A stretch of DNA of 25,258 nucleotides from an uncultured Dorea sp. (GCA_910578495.1 CAJTRE010000019.1:26225-51482), one strand, 5' to 3'. Shown: positions 8,520 to 16,524, counted from the stretch's first letter. Program-made: numbers and translations. The notes: a model not told the origin generated them from the letters alone.

Positions 8520-9389
8520 TTGAAGATTAGAGAGATACTTAAAGATAACCGGGTACACATTTCCTTTGAAGTGTTTCCGCCGAAGACGGATGCCGGATTT
8601 GAGAGTGTTCTGTCCGCCACAGACCGTATTGCCGCACTGAAACCATCATTTATTAGTGTGACTTACGGAGCGGGTGGAGGAACAAGTAAGAATACGGTGA
8701 GTATAGCCTCCCATATCAGTAATGAGTTAGGGGTGACAAGTCTTGCGCATCTGACTTGTGTTTCTTCCACCAAGGAAGAGGTGCAGAAGGTGATAGGGGA
8801 ACTAAAAGAGCAAGGGATTGAGAATATTCTGGCGCTTCGTGGAGACCGCCCGGCAAAGCTTACATTTCCACATCCGAACCAGTATCACTATGCAGGCGAA
8901 TTGATCGAGGAGATTAAGAAAGAAGGAGATTTCTGTATAGGAGCGGCGTGTTATCCGGAAGGTCATGTGGAAAGTGAGCATAAGAAAGAAGATATTGAAC
9001 ATTTGAAAGATAAGGTAGATCGTGGCGTGGATTTTCTTACGACACAGATGTTTTTTGACAATCATATTTTATACAATTTTTTGTATCGTATCCGAGAGAA
9101 AGGGATTACTATTCCGGTGCTTCCCGGAATTATGCCTATTACCAATGCGAAACAGATGAAGCGTACGCTGGAGCTTTCCGGTACGGCGCTTCCGCAGAGG
9201 TTTGTTGCTATTTTGGACAGGTTCGGGGACGATCCAAAAGCGATGCAGCAGGCGGGAATCGCTTACGCGACAGATCAGATTATTGATCTGATTGCCAATG
9301 GTGTGAACCACATTCATGTGTATTCTATGAATAAACCGGAAGTTGCCGGGGCGATCATGAGTAATCTGTCAGAGATTGTGAAAGTATAG
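8520..9389 (+). CDS. metF: Methylenetetrahydrofolate reductase
   Basis: Reduces 5,10-methylene-THF to 5-methyl-THF, the methyl donor for methionine synthase; a flavoprotein with a TIM barrel. Family motifs are SFEVFPPKTDAGF near the N-terminus, FISVTYGAGGG, LALRGDRP, and QMFFDN in the centre. I chose the TTG at 8520 because GGGGTGA (8507-8513), a near match to GGAGGTGA, lies at ideal spacing and the protein then starts MKIREIL. The GTG at 8511 is an in-frame alternative three codons longer, but it overlaps that ribosome site. The 289-residue length is normal. It sits in line with the reactivation protein and metH and is likely co-transcribed with them. Confidence 0.93.
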   Translation: MKIREILKDNRVHISFEVFPPKTDAGFESVLSATDRIAALKPSFISVTYGAGGGTSKNTVSIASHISNELGVTSLAHLTCVSSTKEEVQKVIGELKEQGIENILALRGDRPAKLTFPHPNQYHYAGELIEEIKKEGDFCIGAACYPEGHVESEHKKEDIEHLKDKVDRGVDFLTTQMFFDNHILYNFLYRIREKGITIPVLPGIMPITNAKQMKRTLELSGTALPQRFVAILDRFGDDPKAMQQAGIAYATDQIIDLIANGVNHIHVYSMNKPEVAGAIMSNLSEIVKV

Positions 9390-9398
9390 GGAAGATTT

Positions 9399-10058
9399 AT
9401 GGATACAAGGACGAAAGAGGCCATTCGTTACTTGGGATATGGAAGCAAAGCGGTAGATGATCGGACGCTTAAGCTGATTTCGGAAGCATTTACGGAGCTG
9501 GACGAGCTGGCAGATAAGCGGATCGTCTATCGCATTTTTGAATTTTTTGTCCCGGATTCGGAATGGATTGTAGTAGAGCATTTAAATATTCACAGTAAGA
9601 ATCTTTCTAAGAATATGAAAGGGTGCGAAAAAGCTGTTTTGTTAGGCGCAACACTTGGCAGCGGCGTGGATCGTCTCATCCGGCGTTATTCCTGTATGGA
9701 TATGGCAAAGGCAGTGGTCGTACAGGCTTGTGCTGCTGCTGTTCTGGAAGAATATCTTGACGAATGGCAGGAGGACTTGCGGATGAGGATGGAAAGGAAT
9801 GGTTATTATCTTCGTCCGAGATTCAGCCCGGGATACGGTGATTTTTCCATCGAACATCAGGAAGAATTTCTACGATTACTGGACAGTGCGAAAAAGATTG
9901 GTCTTTCTATGACGGGAAGCAGTATGCTGACGCCGACCAAGTCTGTGACGGCGGTGATTGGACTTAGCAGAGAGAATACAGTATGTCACAAAGCAGGCTG
10001 TGAGATGTGTGGAAAGTCAGATTGTAGTTATCGAAGAGATACAGTGGAAAAGAGATAA
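9399..10058 (+). CDS. Stand-alone vitamin B12-dependent methionine synthase activation domain protein
   Basis: 219 residues resembling the C-terminal AdoMet-binding reactivation domain of long MetH enzymes. This domain reductively remethylates cob(II)alamin when the cofactor becomes oxidised. The signature RPRFSPGYGDFSIEHQ is at about 147-162, followed by GLSMTGSSMLTPTKSVTAVIG, then a cysteine-rich tail (CHKAGCEMCGKSDC). The gene lies 9 bases after metF and 17 before a metH that lacks exactly this domain, so the two proteins probably work as a split enzyme. Similar splitting is known, for example in Thermotoga. I know no accepted gene symbol. The function is inferred from domain and context. 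Confidence 0.88.
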   Translation: MDTRTKEAIRYLGYGSKAVDDRTLKLISEAFTELDELADKRIVYRIFEFFVPDSEWIVVEHLNIHSKNLSKNMKGCEKAVLLGATLGSGVDRLIRRYSCMDMAKAVVVQACAAAVLEEYLDEWQEDLRMRMERNGYYLRPRFSPGYGDFSIEHQEEFLRLLDSAKKIGLSMTGSSMLTPTKSVTAVIGLSRENTVCHKAGCEMCGKSDCSYRRDTVEKR

Positions 10059-10075
10059 AGGAGATTTAAAAGAAA

Positions 10076-12505
10076 ATGCTGAGAGAACGGCTTGGGAAAG
10101 ACTTATTATTTTTTGACGGCGGAACCGGAACTTTGCTGCAGGAGCGGGGGTTAAAGGCGGGAGAACTTCCGGAAACATGGAGTGTTACCCACAGAGAAGA
10201 TATGGTGGACATACACAGACAGTATTACGAGGCAGGAAGCGATATTGTTCTTTCTAACTCGTTTGGAGCGAATGCACTGAAATTGAAACATACTTCGTAT
10301 GAACTTCCGGAACTTATAAAAGCCGCTATTGAGAATGTGAAAGAAGCACGGAAAACCGGAGTCTGTGACGGCAGGGAAACTTATGTAGGGCTGGATATTG
10401 GACCTACGGGAAAACTTTTAAAGCCGATGGGAGATCTTGGGTTTGAGGAAGCTTATGAGGTATTCCGGGAAGTAGTGGCAGCGGGAGAGCGTGCCGGGGC
10501 AGACCTTATCCATATCGAGACGATGAGTGATACATATGAGGTCAAGGCGGCGGTACTGGCTGCGAAAGAGAATACCGGGCTTCCGGTATTTGCAACGCTG
10601 ATTTTTGACGAGAGAGGGAAACTTCTGACAGGGGCGGATGTGCCGGCAGTGGTGGCAATGTTAGAGGGTTTGAGAGTGGACGCTCTTGGCATTAACTGTG
10701 GTATGGGACCACAGCAGATGCTGCCTGTTTTAGAAGAAGTATTGTCTTATGCTTCAGTTCCGGTTATCGTAAAGCCCAATGCAGGTCTTCCGAAACAACG
10801 GGATGGTGAAGTATACTATGATGTGGAGCCGGAAGAATTTGCGGAATGTATGGAAGAAATTGTGCGAAAAGGCGCTGCTTTGATTGGTGGCTGCTGTGGC
10901 ACTACACCGAATCATATTAGGGCGATGACGAAACGACTGAAGGAGTCGAATGCTTTTCGGATGCAAAAGAAACCCCATAGATTCCAAGAACGAACCATTG
11001 TCTCATCTTATGGAACATCGGTGATATTTGGAGATTTTCCGGTCATTATTGGCGAACGCATCAATCCTACGGGAAAGAAATACTTAAAGCAGGCATTAAA
11101 GGCACATGACCTTGACTACATATTAAGAGAAGGAATCGTTCAGCAGGATCAGGGAGCACATATCCTTGATGTGAATGTAGGACTTCCGGATATTGACGAG
11201 ACGCAGATGATGGGGGAGGTTGTAGCAGAGCTTCAGAGCGTGACAAGTCTGCCGCTTCAGATTGATACGGTGGATGAGCGGGCGATGGAATCTGCCATGC
11301 GCATTTATAACGGAAAACCTATGGTTAATTCGGTTAATGGAAAGCAGGAGTCAATGGACAGCGTATTTCCATTGATTAAAAAATACGGCGGTGTTGTCGT
11401 GGGGCTTACCTTAGATGAAGAGGGGATTCCGTCTGATGCAGAAGGAAGAGTCCGGATTGCGGGAAAGATTATCGAAGAAGCGAAAAAGTATGGAATTGCG
11501 AAGAAAGATATTGTCATTGATGTACTGGCAATGACGGTCAGTTCAGACGCTGCAGGTGCAAAGACAACATTGGAGGCATTGCGGCTTGTACGGGAAACTT
11601 ATGGAGTCTGTACGGTGCTCGGCGTTTCAAATATTTCCTTTGGACTTCCGTACCGTCCGGCGATCAATGGTCATTTCTATACGATGGCGTTACAGGCAGG
11701 ACTCGGTGCAGGAATTATCAATCCGCTGTCAGAGGACATGATGAAATCGTATCATTCTTATTGTGCGCTTATGGGGTATGATGAGAATTTTGAAACGTAT
11801 ATCAGACGATACGGAAACCAGAGCGCTCAAAAGCCGGCAGTGGGAAGTGCGGAAGATGTCGGGATGAGTTTGAAAGCCGCCATTGAAAAGGGGCTTAAAG
11901 AGGAGGCGCGTCATGCGGTGCATATACTTCTTGTGGAGCGGGAACCTCTTGCCATCATTCATGAAGAGATGATTCCTGCACTTGATGCTGTAGGAAAAGG
12001 GTTTGAAAAAGGAACTGTTTTTCTTCCACAGCTTCTGATGAGCGCTGACGCTGCAAAGACTGCATTTGAAACGTTGAAAGAGAAACTGGAACAATGCGGC
12101 TTGGCTGATACGAAGAAAGAGAAGATTATACTGGCAACAGTTCAGGGAGACATCCATGATATTGGGAAAAATATTGTGAAAGTCCTGCTTGAGAACTATA
12201 GCTTCATTGTTATTGATCTTGGAAAAGATGTATCTCCGGAGACGATTGTCGAGACAGCCATAGCGGAAGATGTGAGGCTTGTAGGTTTAAGCGCGCTTAT
12301 GACGACTACGGTAGCCGGCATGAAAGAGACGATTCAATTGTTGCGAAAATCAAAGCCAGGGTGTAAAGTTATGGTTGGAGGAGCAGTTTTGAATCAGGAG
12401 TATGCAGACCTTATCGGAGCAGATTTTTATGGAAAAGACGCTATGCAGTCTGTGTACTACGCACAGCGTGTATTTGGAAGAGACAACGAGGAAACAGCAC
12501 AGTAA
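10076..12505 (+). CDS. metH: Cobalamin-dependent methionine synthase, short form without activation domain
   Basis: Transfers a methyl group from 5-methyl-THF via cobalamin to homocysteine. Its 809 residues compare with about 1,230 for the E. coli enzyme. The homocysteine domain (about 1-290) has zinc ligands C208 (INCGMG), C273 and C274 (GGCCGTTP). The pterin/folate domain (about 315-575) has IGERINPTGKK and HILDVNVGLPDIDE. The cap and B12-binding domains (about 590-800) have the DxHxxG cobalamin ligand in GDIHDIGKN (H694). The reactivation domain is absent; the gene just upstream encodes it. There is no room for a SAM or cobalamin riboswitch immediately upstream. The stop overlaps the ATG of the next frame by one base. 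Confidence 0.95.
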   Translation: MLRERLGKDLLFFDGGTGTLLQERGLKAGELPETWSVTHREDMVDIHRQYYEAGSDIVLSNSFGANALKLKHTSYELPELIKAAIENVKEARKTGVCDGRETYVGLDIGPTGKLLKPMGDLGFEEAYEVFREVVAAGERAGADLIHIETMSDTYEVKAAVLAAKENTGLPVFATLIFDERGKLLTGADVPAVVAMLEGLRVDALGINCGMGPQQMLPVLEEVLSYASVPVIVKPNAGLPKQRDGEVYYDVEPEEFAECMEEIVRKGAALIGGCCGTTPNHIRAMTKRLKESNAFRMQKKPHRFQERTIVSSYGTSVIFGDFPVIIGERINPTGKKYLKQALKAHDLDYILREGIVQQDQGAHILDVNVGLPDIDETQMMGEVVAELQSVTSLPLQIDTVDERAMESAMRIYNGKPMVNSVNGKQESMDSVFPLIKKYGGVVVGLTLDEEGIPSDAEGRVRIAGKIIEEAKKYGIAKKDIVIDVLAMTVSSDAAGAKTTLEALRLVRETYGVCTVLGVSNISFGLPYRPAINGHFYTMALQAGLGAGIINPLSEDMMKSYHSYCALMGYDENFETYIRRYGNQSAQKPAVGSAEDVGMSLKAAIEKGLKEEARHAVHILLVEREPLAIIHEEMIPALDAVGKGFEKGTVFLPQLLMSADAAKTAFETLKEKLEQCGLADTKKEKIILATVQGDIHDIGKNIVKVLLENYSFIVIDLGKDVSPETIVETAIAEDVRLVGLSALMTTTVAGMKETIQLLRKSKPGCKVMVGGAVLNQEYADLIGADFYGKDAMQSVYYAQRVFGRDNEETAQ

Positions 12506-12519
12506 TGGAGGGAAAGAAA

Positions 12520-13527
12520 GTGGCATTATTATTACCGGAAAACTACGATCCACGTTTGGACGTAAGGAAGACACAGGAAGCAATCAAATATATCAGGGAT
12601 ACCTTTCAAAAAGAATTCGGTAAGGAGATGAATCTGGAACGAATTTCCGCGCCCCTTTTTGTGGCAAGGAGCAGCGGTCTTAATGATAATCTAAGCGGTG
12701 TAGAGCGTCCGGTTTGTTTTGATGTTCATGGAATCAAAGGCGAGGATGTAGAAGTCGTACAGTCGCTGGCGAAATGGAAGCGTATGGCGCTTCACGAATA
12801 CGGATTTCTCCCGGGAGAAGGTCTGTATACGAATATGAACGCCATAAGAAGAGACGAAGATCTGGATAATCTTCATTCCTGTTATGTGGATCAGTGGGAT
12901 TGGGAGAAAGTAATTACAAAAGAGGAGCGTACAGTGGAGACATTAAAGGATACGGTGCGTACAATCTTCAAGGTGATCAAACATATGGAGCATGAGGTAT
13001 GGTATAAATATCCGGAAGCAGGAAAGAAACTTCCAGAGGATGTGTTTTTTATTACTTCACAGGAATTAGAAGATAAATACCCGGATAAGACTCCAAAAGA
13101 GAGAGAAAATCTGATCACCAAAGAGCATGGCTGTGTGTTCCTTATGAAAATCGGAGAGAAGCTTGCAAGCGGAAAGCCGCATGATGGACGTGCGCCGGAC
13201 TATGACGACTGGCAGTTAAATGGAGATATTTTATTCTGGTTTGATACCCTTGAGTGCGCCCTTGAAATTTCCAGTATGGGGATTCGTGTAGATGAAAACT
13301 CTCTGGACGAGCAGCTTAAAAAAGCAGGATGTGAGGACCGGAAATCTCTTCCATATCACAAGATGTTGTTAAACGGTGAACTGCCATATACCATCGGAGG
13401 CGGTATTGGCCAGTCCAGATTATGTATGCTGTTGTTAGACCGCGCGCATGTGGGAGAAGTACAGGCAAGCATCTGGCCGGAGGATATGAGAAAGATTTGC
13501 AAGGAACATAATATATTCCTTTTGTAA
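12520..13527 (+). CDS. asnA: Aspartate--ammonia ligase (asparagine synthetase A)
   Basis: ATP-dependent amidation of aspartate with ammonia to asparagine; a class II aminoacyl-tRNA-synthetase-like fold. Recognisable motifs are SSGLNDNLSGVERPVCFDV near the N-terminus, WDWEKVI, and at the C-terminus GGGIGQSRLCMLLLDRAHVG and VQASIWPEDM. I start at GTG 12520, giving MALLLPENYDP and 335 residues, because GGAGGG lies 7 bases upstream. The ATG at 12505 overlapping the metH stop is in frame and adds five residues (MEGKK), but the GGAGGG would then be inside the gene. Both starts keep it tightly coupled to metH. Confidence 0.94.
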   Translation: MALLLPENYDPRLDVRKTQEAIKYIRDTFQKEFGKEMNLERISAPLFVARSSGLNDNLSGVERPVCFDVHGIKGEDVEVVQSLAKWKRMALHEYGFLPGEGLYTNMNAIRRDEDLDNLHSCYVDQWDWEKVITKEERTVETLKDTVRTIFKVIKHMEHEVWYKYPEAGKKLPEDVFFITSQELEDKYPDKTPKERENLITKEHGCVFLMKIGEKLASGKPHDGRAPDYDDWQLNGDILFWFDTLECALEISSMGIRVDENSLDEQLKKAGCEDRKSLPYHKMLLNGELPYTIGGGIGQSRLCMLLLDRAHVGEVQASIWPEDMRKICKEHNIFLL

Positions 13528-13570
13528 GAGGTATTAGAAAATGTGAAAGAATTTAGGAGGAAACCTGATT

Positions 13571-15082
13571 ATGCTCAGAGGATTAGACACCACAGTTAGA
13601 AGAATTAGAAGAAAGGTATTTGAGGAAGTCGCAAGACTTGGATTCGAAGCCGATGACGAGACATTAAAAGATCAGATGGAGATGATTCCATATGAGATGG
13701 TCAATGAGGATACGCAGAAGTACCGCGACAGTATTTACCGCGCGCGTGCGATTGTCCGGGAGAGACTCCGTCTTGCAATGGGGCTTTCCCTTAGACCGGA
13801 GAATAAACCAAGCCCGCTGACAGCAGGACTTGAGGCGAGCAATATTTCCGAGAAGTATTATGAGCCGCCGCTTATGCAGGTAATCCCGTCTGCCTGTGCG
13901 GCCTGCGAGGAGCGAGGTTATGAAGTCAGCAATATGTGTAAAGGATGTCTTGCGCATCCTTGCATGGAGGTGTGTCCGAAAGGCGCCATTTCTATGGTCA
14001 ACGGGAAATCTTATATTGATCAGGAAAAATGTATCAAGTGTGGAAAATGTAAATCAGCATGTCCATACGATGCTGTTTCTCAGAAGGAGCGTCCATGTGC
14101 AAAGGCGTGCGGCGTAAAGGCTATTGAGACGGATAAGATGGGGCGTGCGTTTATCAACAGTGACAAATGTGTTTCCTGCGGTATGTGCATGGTAAATTGT
14201 CCGTTTGGAGCCATTTCCGACAAATCTCAGATTTTCCAACTGGCACATGCACTGAAAAACGGAGATGAGGTTGTGGCAGAGATTGCCCCGGCTTATGCGG
14301 GTCAGTTTGGAGATAATATTACTCCGAGAAACTTAAAAGCCGCTCTTCAGGAGCTTGGTTTCTCCGAGTTTTATGAAGTTGCTCTTGGTGCAGATATTGG
14401 CGCTGCGGCAGAGGCGCATCATTATGTGGAGAAAGTGACGACGGGAGAACTCCCATTTCTTTTGACCTCCTGCTGTCCATCGTGGTCAATGCTTGCAAAA
14501 AAATATTTTCCGGAGATGGTAGATCAGGTGTCTCAAGAGCTGACTCCGATGGTAGCAACTGCTCGTACAATCAAACAGAAACATCCAGAGTCGAAAGTCG
14601 TATTTATCGGACCATGTGCCGCAAAGAAGCTGGAAGCTATGAGACGTACAGTACGAAGCGATGTGGATTTTGTGATCACGTTTGAAGAACTACAGGCAAT
14701 GTTTGATGCGAAAAACATTGATCTTACAAAATACGAGGCAGAGTCTTCGTTCCACGACGCTACCGGAGCAGGACGTGGTTATGCGGTGGCAGGTGGAGTG
14801 GCGGATGCCATCGAGAAAGTTGTGCATGAATATTATCCGGGCGTGGACGTTCATATTGAACACGCAGAAGGCCTGTCAGAGTGTAAGAAAGTATTGGCTC
14901 TTGCGAAAGCGGGGAAAATGAACGGTTGTCTGATTGAAGGAATGGGCTGTCCGGGTGGCTGTGTTGCCGGAGCGGGGACAAACATTCCGGTTGCTAAGGC
15001 GCAGAAGAAGATTAAAGACTTCGTGAATGCTTCTTCAAAGGCTCTTCCGCCAAAAGAATTGGCAGAGATAGAATTAAAATAA
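13571..15082 (+). CDS. Monomeric [FeFe]-hydrogenase, group-B-like
   Basis: 503-residue iron hydrogenase expected to exchange protons/H2 with a ferredoxin-type carrier in the cytosol. After a helical N-terminus there is a cysteine set at 123-135 (CKGCLAHPCMEVC), then two [4Fe-4S] motifs at 154-164 and 200-210 (CxxCxxCxxxC), and a CAKAC pair at 176-180. The H-domain has L1 TSCCPSW (C301, C302), L2 GPCAAKK (C349) and L3 EGMGCPGGCVAG (C460, C464). All four cluster ligands and the proton-relay cysteine seem present. L1 with Ser and L2 with Gly differ from the TSCCPAW and MPC of classical enzymes, as in the group B set. AGGAGG lies 10 bases before the ATG. No HydEFG maturases are nearby. Confidence 0.88.
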   Translation: MLRGLDTTVRRIRRKVFEEVARLGFEADDETLKDQMEMIPYEMVNEDTQKYRDSIYRARAIVRERLRLAMGLSLRPENKPSPLTAGLEASNISEKYYEPPLMQVIPSACAACEERGYEVSNMCKGCLAHPCMEVCPKGAISMVNGKSYIDQEKCIKCGKCKSACPYDAVSQKERPCAKACGVKAIETDKMGRAFINSDKCVSCGMCMVNCPFGAISDKSQIFQLAHALKNGDEVVAEIAPAYAGQFGDNITPRNLKAALQELGFSEFYEVALGADIGAAAEAHHYVEKVTTGELPFLLTSCCPSWSMLAKKYFPEMVDQVSQELTPMVATARTIKQKHPESKVVFIGPCAAKKLEAMRRTVRSDVDFVITFEELQAMFDAKNIDLTKYEAESSFHDATGAGRGYAVAGGVADAIEKVVHEYYPGVDVHIEHAEGLSECKKVLALAKAGKMNGCLIEGMGCPGGCVAGAGTNIPVAKAQKKIKDFVNASSKALPPKELAEIELK

Positions 15083-15096
15083 ACGATTGGAAAATA

Positions 15097-15195
15097 AGAG
15101 GCTGAAAAACAGGTGAATTATTATGTCAGATTACTGAAATATAATATGCAGAGGTGACATTCCCTGTAATACATGGATGACTTCAGCCTCTTTTT
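15097..15195 (+). terminator. Long-span inverted repeat, possible hydrogenase terminator reaching into the convergent gene
   Basis: AGAGGCTGAA (15097-15106) and its exact complement TTCAGCCTCT (15182-15191) are 75 bases apart, and the second arm runs into TTTTT. An inner pair, ACAGG (15109-15113) with CCTGT (15163-15167), could shorten the loop. The 3' arm lies inside the last codons of the minus-strand hydrolase. The distance between the arms makes this weaker than a normal terminator. Confidence 0.35.
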
Positions 15196-15667
15196 CTGTA
15201 CTTTCTCCGGCAATTCCTGCTGTCAAATAAACAACTTTCTTTCCCATATCTACCAGCTCAAGTACGGTAGACAGTACACAGCACTCCGCTACTACGCCAA
15301 CCACAAAGACGCGGTCGTACTGTATGATTTTTTCATGTAGTTTTTTATTCTGACAGCAGGAATAGACGGATTTGGAATACGTATTGTCTTCCCGAAGGTA
15401 AGGCTTTAATTCATCTACATACTCGTTCATCCAAGCGTTACGGTTTATATTTTTATTTATTTTATTGTATTCTTGCCATGTTCCCTGTGGATTTTGGGGA
15501 GGAATGAATTTTGCAAATCCAATGTGTTCTTCTTTGAATTTTTTCAGAGTTTGTACGGTATATTGAACCGCTTCCCGCATCCTGACACATCCCCATGGAT
15601 TTTCGGGGAGATAGGCGTTTTGCATATCAATTACTAATAAAAAATCTTTATCATTTATGGTTGTCAT
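15131..15667 (-). CDS. Isochorismatase-like cysteine hydrolase
   Basis: 178-residue member of the isochorismatase/nicotinamidase superfamily, whose members hydrolyse amides or ethers of small substrates. The catalytic triad can be placed: D14 in LVIDMQNAYL, K99 in YSKSVY, and the nucleophile C130 in GVVAECCVLSTV. The substrate cannot be told: the pattern is not specific for nicotinamidase, and no menaquinone or siderophore genes are present. It is the only clear gene on the minus strand. Its start ATG has GGAGAAAAC upstream on that strand. It converges on the hydrogenase gene and diverges from the flavoprotein gene, so it has its own promoter. Confidence 0.85.
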   Translation of the reverse strand: MTTINDKDFLLVIDMQNAYLPENPWGCVRMREAVQYTVQTLKKFKEEHIGFAKFIPPQNPQGTWQEYNKINKNINRNAWMNEYVDELKPYLREDNTYSKSVYSCCQNKKLHEKIIQYDRVFVVGVVAECCVLSTVLELVDMGKKVVYLTAGIAGESTEKEAEVIHVLQGMSPLHIIFQ

Positions 15668-15714
15668 ATGTTTTCTCCATTTCTTATTCTAAAGAAAGTA
15701 TCTCCTTTTTATTT

Positions 15715-15750
15715 GTAACTATTCAGTGCATGGCTGAATAGTTACTTTTT
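15715..15750 (+). repeat. Perfect 12-bp palindrome with T-tract; copy 1 of a dispersed repeat
   Basis: GTAACTATTCAG (15715-15726) and CTGAATAGTTAC (15734-15745) are exact complements around the loop TGCATGG, followed by TTTTT (15746-15750). On the plus strand this has terminator form. Read on the minus strand it begins GTAACTATTCAGCCAT, the same word found on both sides of rpsU. It lies between two divergent genes, so it could also act as an operator. Confidence 0.8.
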
Positions 15751-15754
15751 CATC

Positions 15755-15783
15755 TTGTATCTCCCAACGATTAATTGTATAGT
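15755..15783 (+). promoter_or_regulatory. Candidate promoter for the flavoprotein gene
   Basis: TTGTAT (15755-15760) and TATAGT (15778-15783) have 17-base spacing; the -35 is poor. TAGAAT at 15789-15794 is an alternative -10. The assignment rests on position in the divergent gap. Confidence 0.35.
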
Positions 15784-15800
15784 AATAGTAGAATTGTCAA
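15774..15800 (-). promoter_or_regulatory. Candidate promoter for the minus-strand hydrolase
   Basis: On the minus strand TTGACA (15800-15795) and TACAAT (15779-15774) are separated by 15 bases, short but workable. The palindrome would then lie in the 5' leader of the hydrolase mRNA. It overlaps the plus-strand promoter candidate of the flavoprotein, so the two may compete. Confidence 0.4.
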
Positions 15801-15818
15801 TAATGGAGGTACATATTA

Positions 15819-16454
15819 ATGAAAGTGTTAATGTTAAATGGAAGTTCGAATACAAATGGATGCACGTATACAGCATTGTCTGAAATGGGAAAAATCTTCG
15901 AGCAGGAAGGGATTGAATTTGAGATTTTCCAATTGGGAAACAAACCGCTTCGTGATTGTATCGGATGTGGACAATGTAATGAAAATGGATGTGTTTTCGC
16001 AGATGATGCCGTCAATGAGTTTATCAAAAAAGCGGAGGAAGCAGATGGATTCGTATTCGGAACTCCGGTTTATTATGCGCACCCAAGCGGACGTATCCTC
16101 TCTTTCTTAGACCGGGTATTCTATAGCTCTGCCCGCAGAGGGAATCAGAATCCATTCTGGCACAAGCCGGCATTTGCTGTATCTTCTGCACGCCGCGGCG
16201 GAACGACTGCTTCTATGGATGTGTTGAATAAATATTTCGGAATTTCCCAGATGCCAATCGCTGCATCTACATATTGGAATATGGTGCATGGAAATAAACC
16301 GGAAGAAGTCCTTCAGGATTTGGAGGGGCTTCAGACGATGAGGAATGCGGCGAGAAATATGAGCTGGATGATGAAGTGTTTTGAAGCGGGCAAAGAGGCA
16401 GGCGTTAAACGTCCTGAGACAGAAAAGGTATACGCTACGAATTTTATCCGTTAA
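15819..16454 (+). CDS. Flavodoxin-family iron-sulfur flavoprotein / NADPH-dependent FMN reductase
   Basis: 211 residues with a flavodoxin-like fold. The N-terminal FMN phosphate loop LNGSSNTNGCTYTAL is followed by a cysteine cluster CIGCGQCNENGC (C47, C50, C53, C58) that in iron-sulfur flavoproteins can hold a [4Fe-4S] cluster. GTPVYYAHPSG contacts the flavin ring. The C-terminal part (SARRGGTTASMD, YWNMVHG) is typical of the subgroup common in gut anaerobes. It is probably an electron-transfer or quinone/nitro-reducing enzyme; substrate and partner are unknown. GGAGGT lies 8-9 bases before the ATG. It diverges from the cysteine hydrolase across a 151-base control region. Confidence 0.85.
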   Translation: MKVLMLNGSSNTNGCTYTALSEMGKIFEQEGIEFEIFQLGNKPLRDCIGCGQCNENGCVFADDAVNEFIKKAEEADGFVFGTPVYYAHPSGRILSFLDRVFYSSARRGNQNPFWHKPAFAVSSARRGGTTASMDVLNKYFGISQMPIAASTYWNMVHGNKPEEVLQDLEGLQTMRNAARNMSWMMKCFEAGKEAGVKRPETEKVYATNFIR

Positions 16455-16465
16455 ATCCGTCGGCG

Positions 16466-16494
16466 TTGACAAATCCAGGGCTTGTCTTTATAAT
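16466..16494 (+). promoter_or_regulatory. Consensus sigma-A promoter of alaS
   Basis: TTGACA (16466-16471), 17-base spacer and TATAAT (16489-16494): both hexamers match the consensus fully. The start codon is only about 30 bases downstream, so there is no room for a T-box leader. Confidence 0.88.
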
Positions 16495-16524
16495 TATTAA
16501 GCAGTGAGTGTATAGGAGGAAATT

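Noticed and set aside
13571..15082. Hydrogenase as a NarF/IOP1-like maturation protein
   Set aside because: All H-cluster cysteines, including both in L1 and L3, are present, so a catalytic enzyme is more likely.
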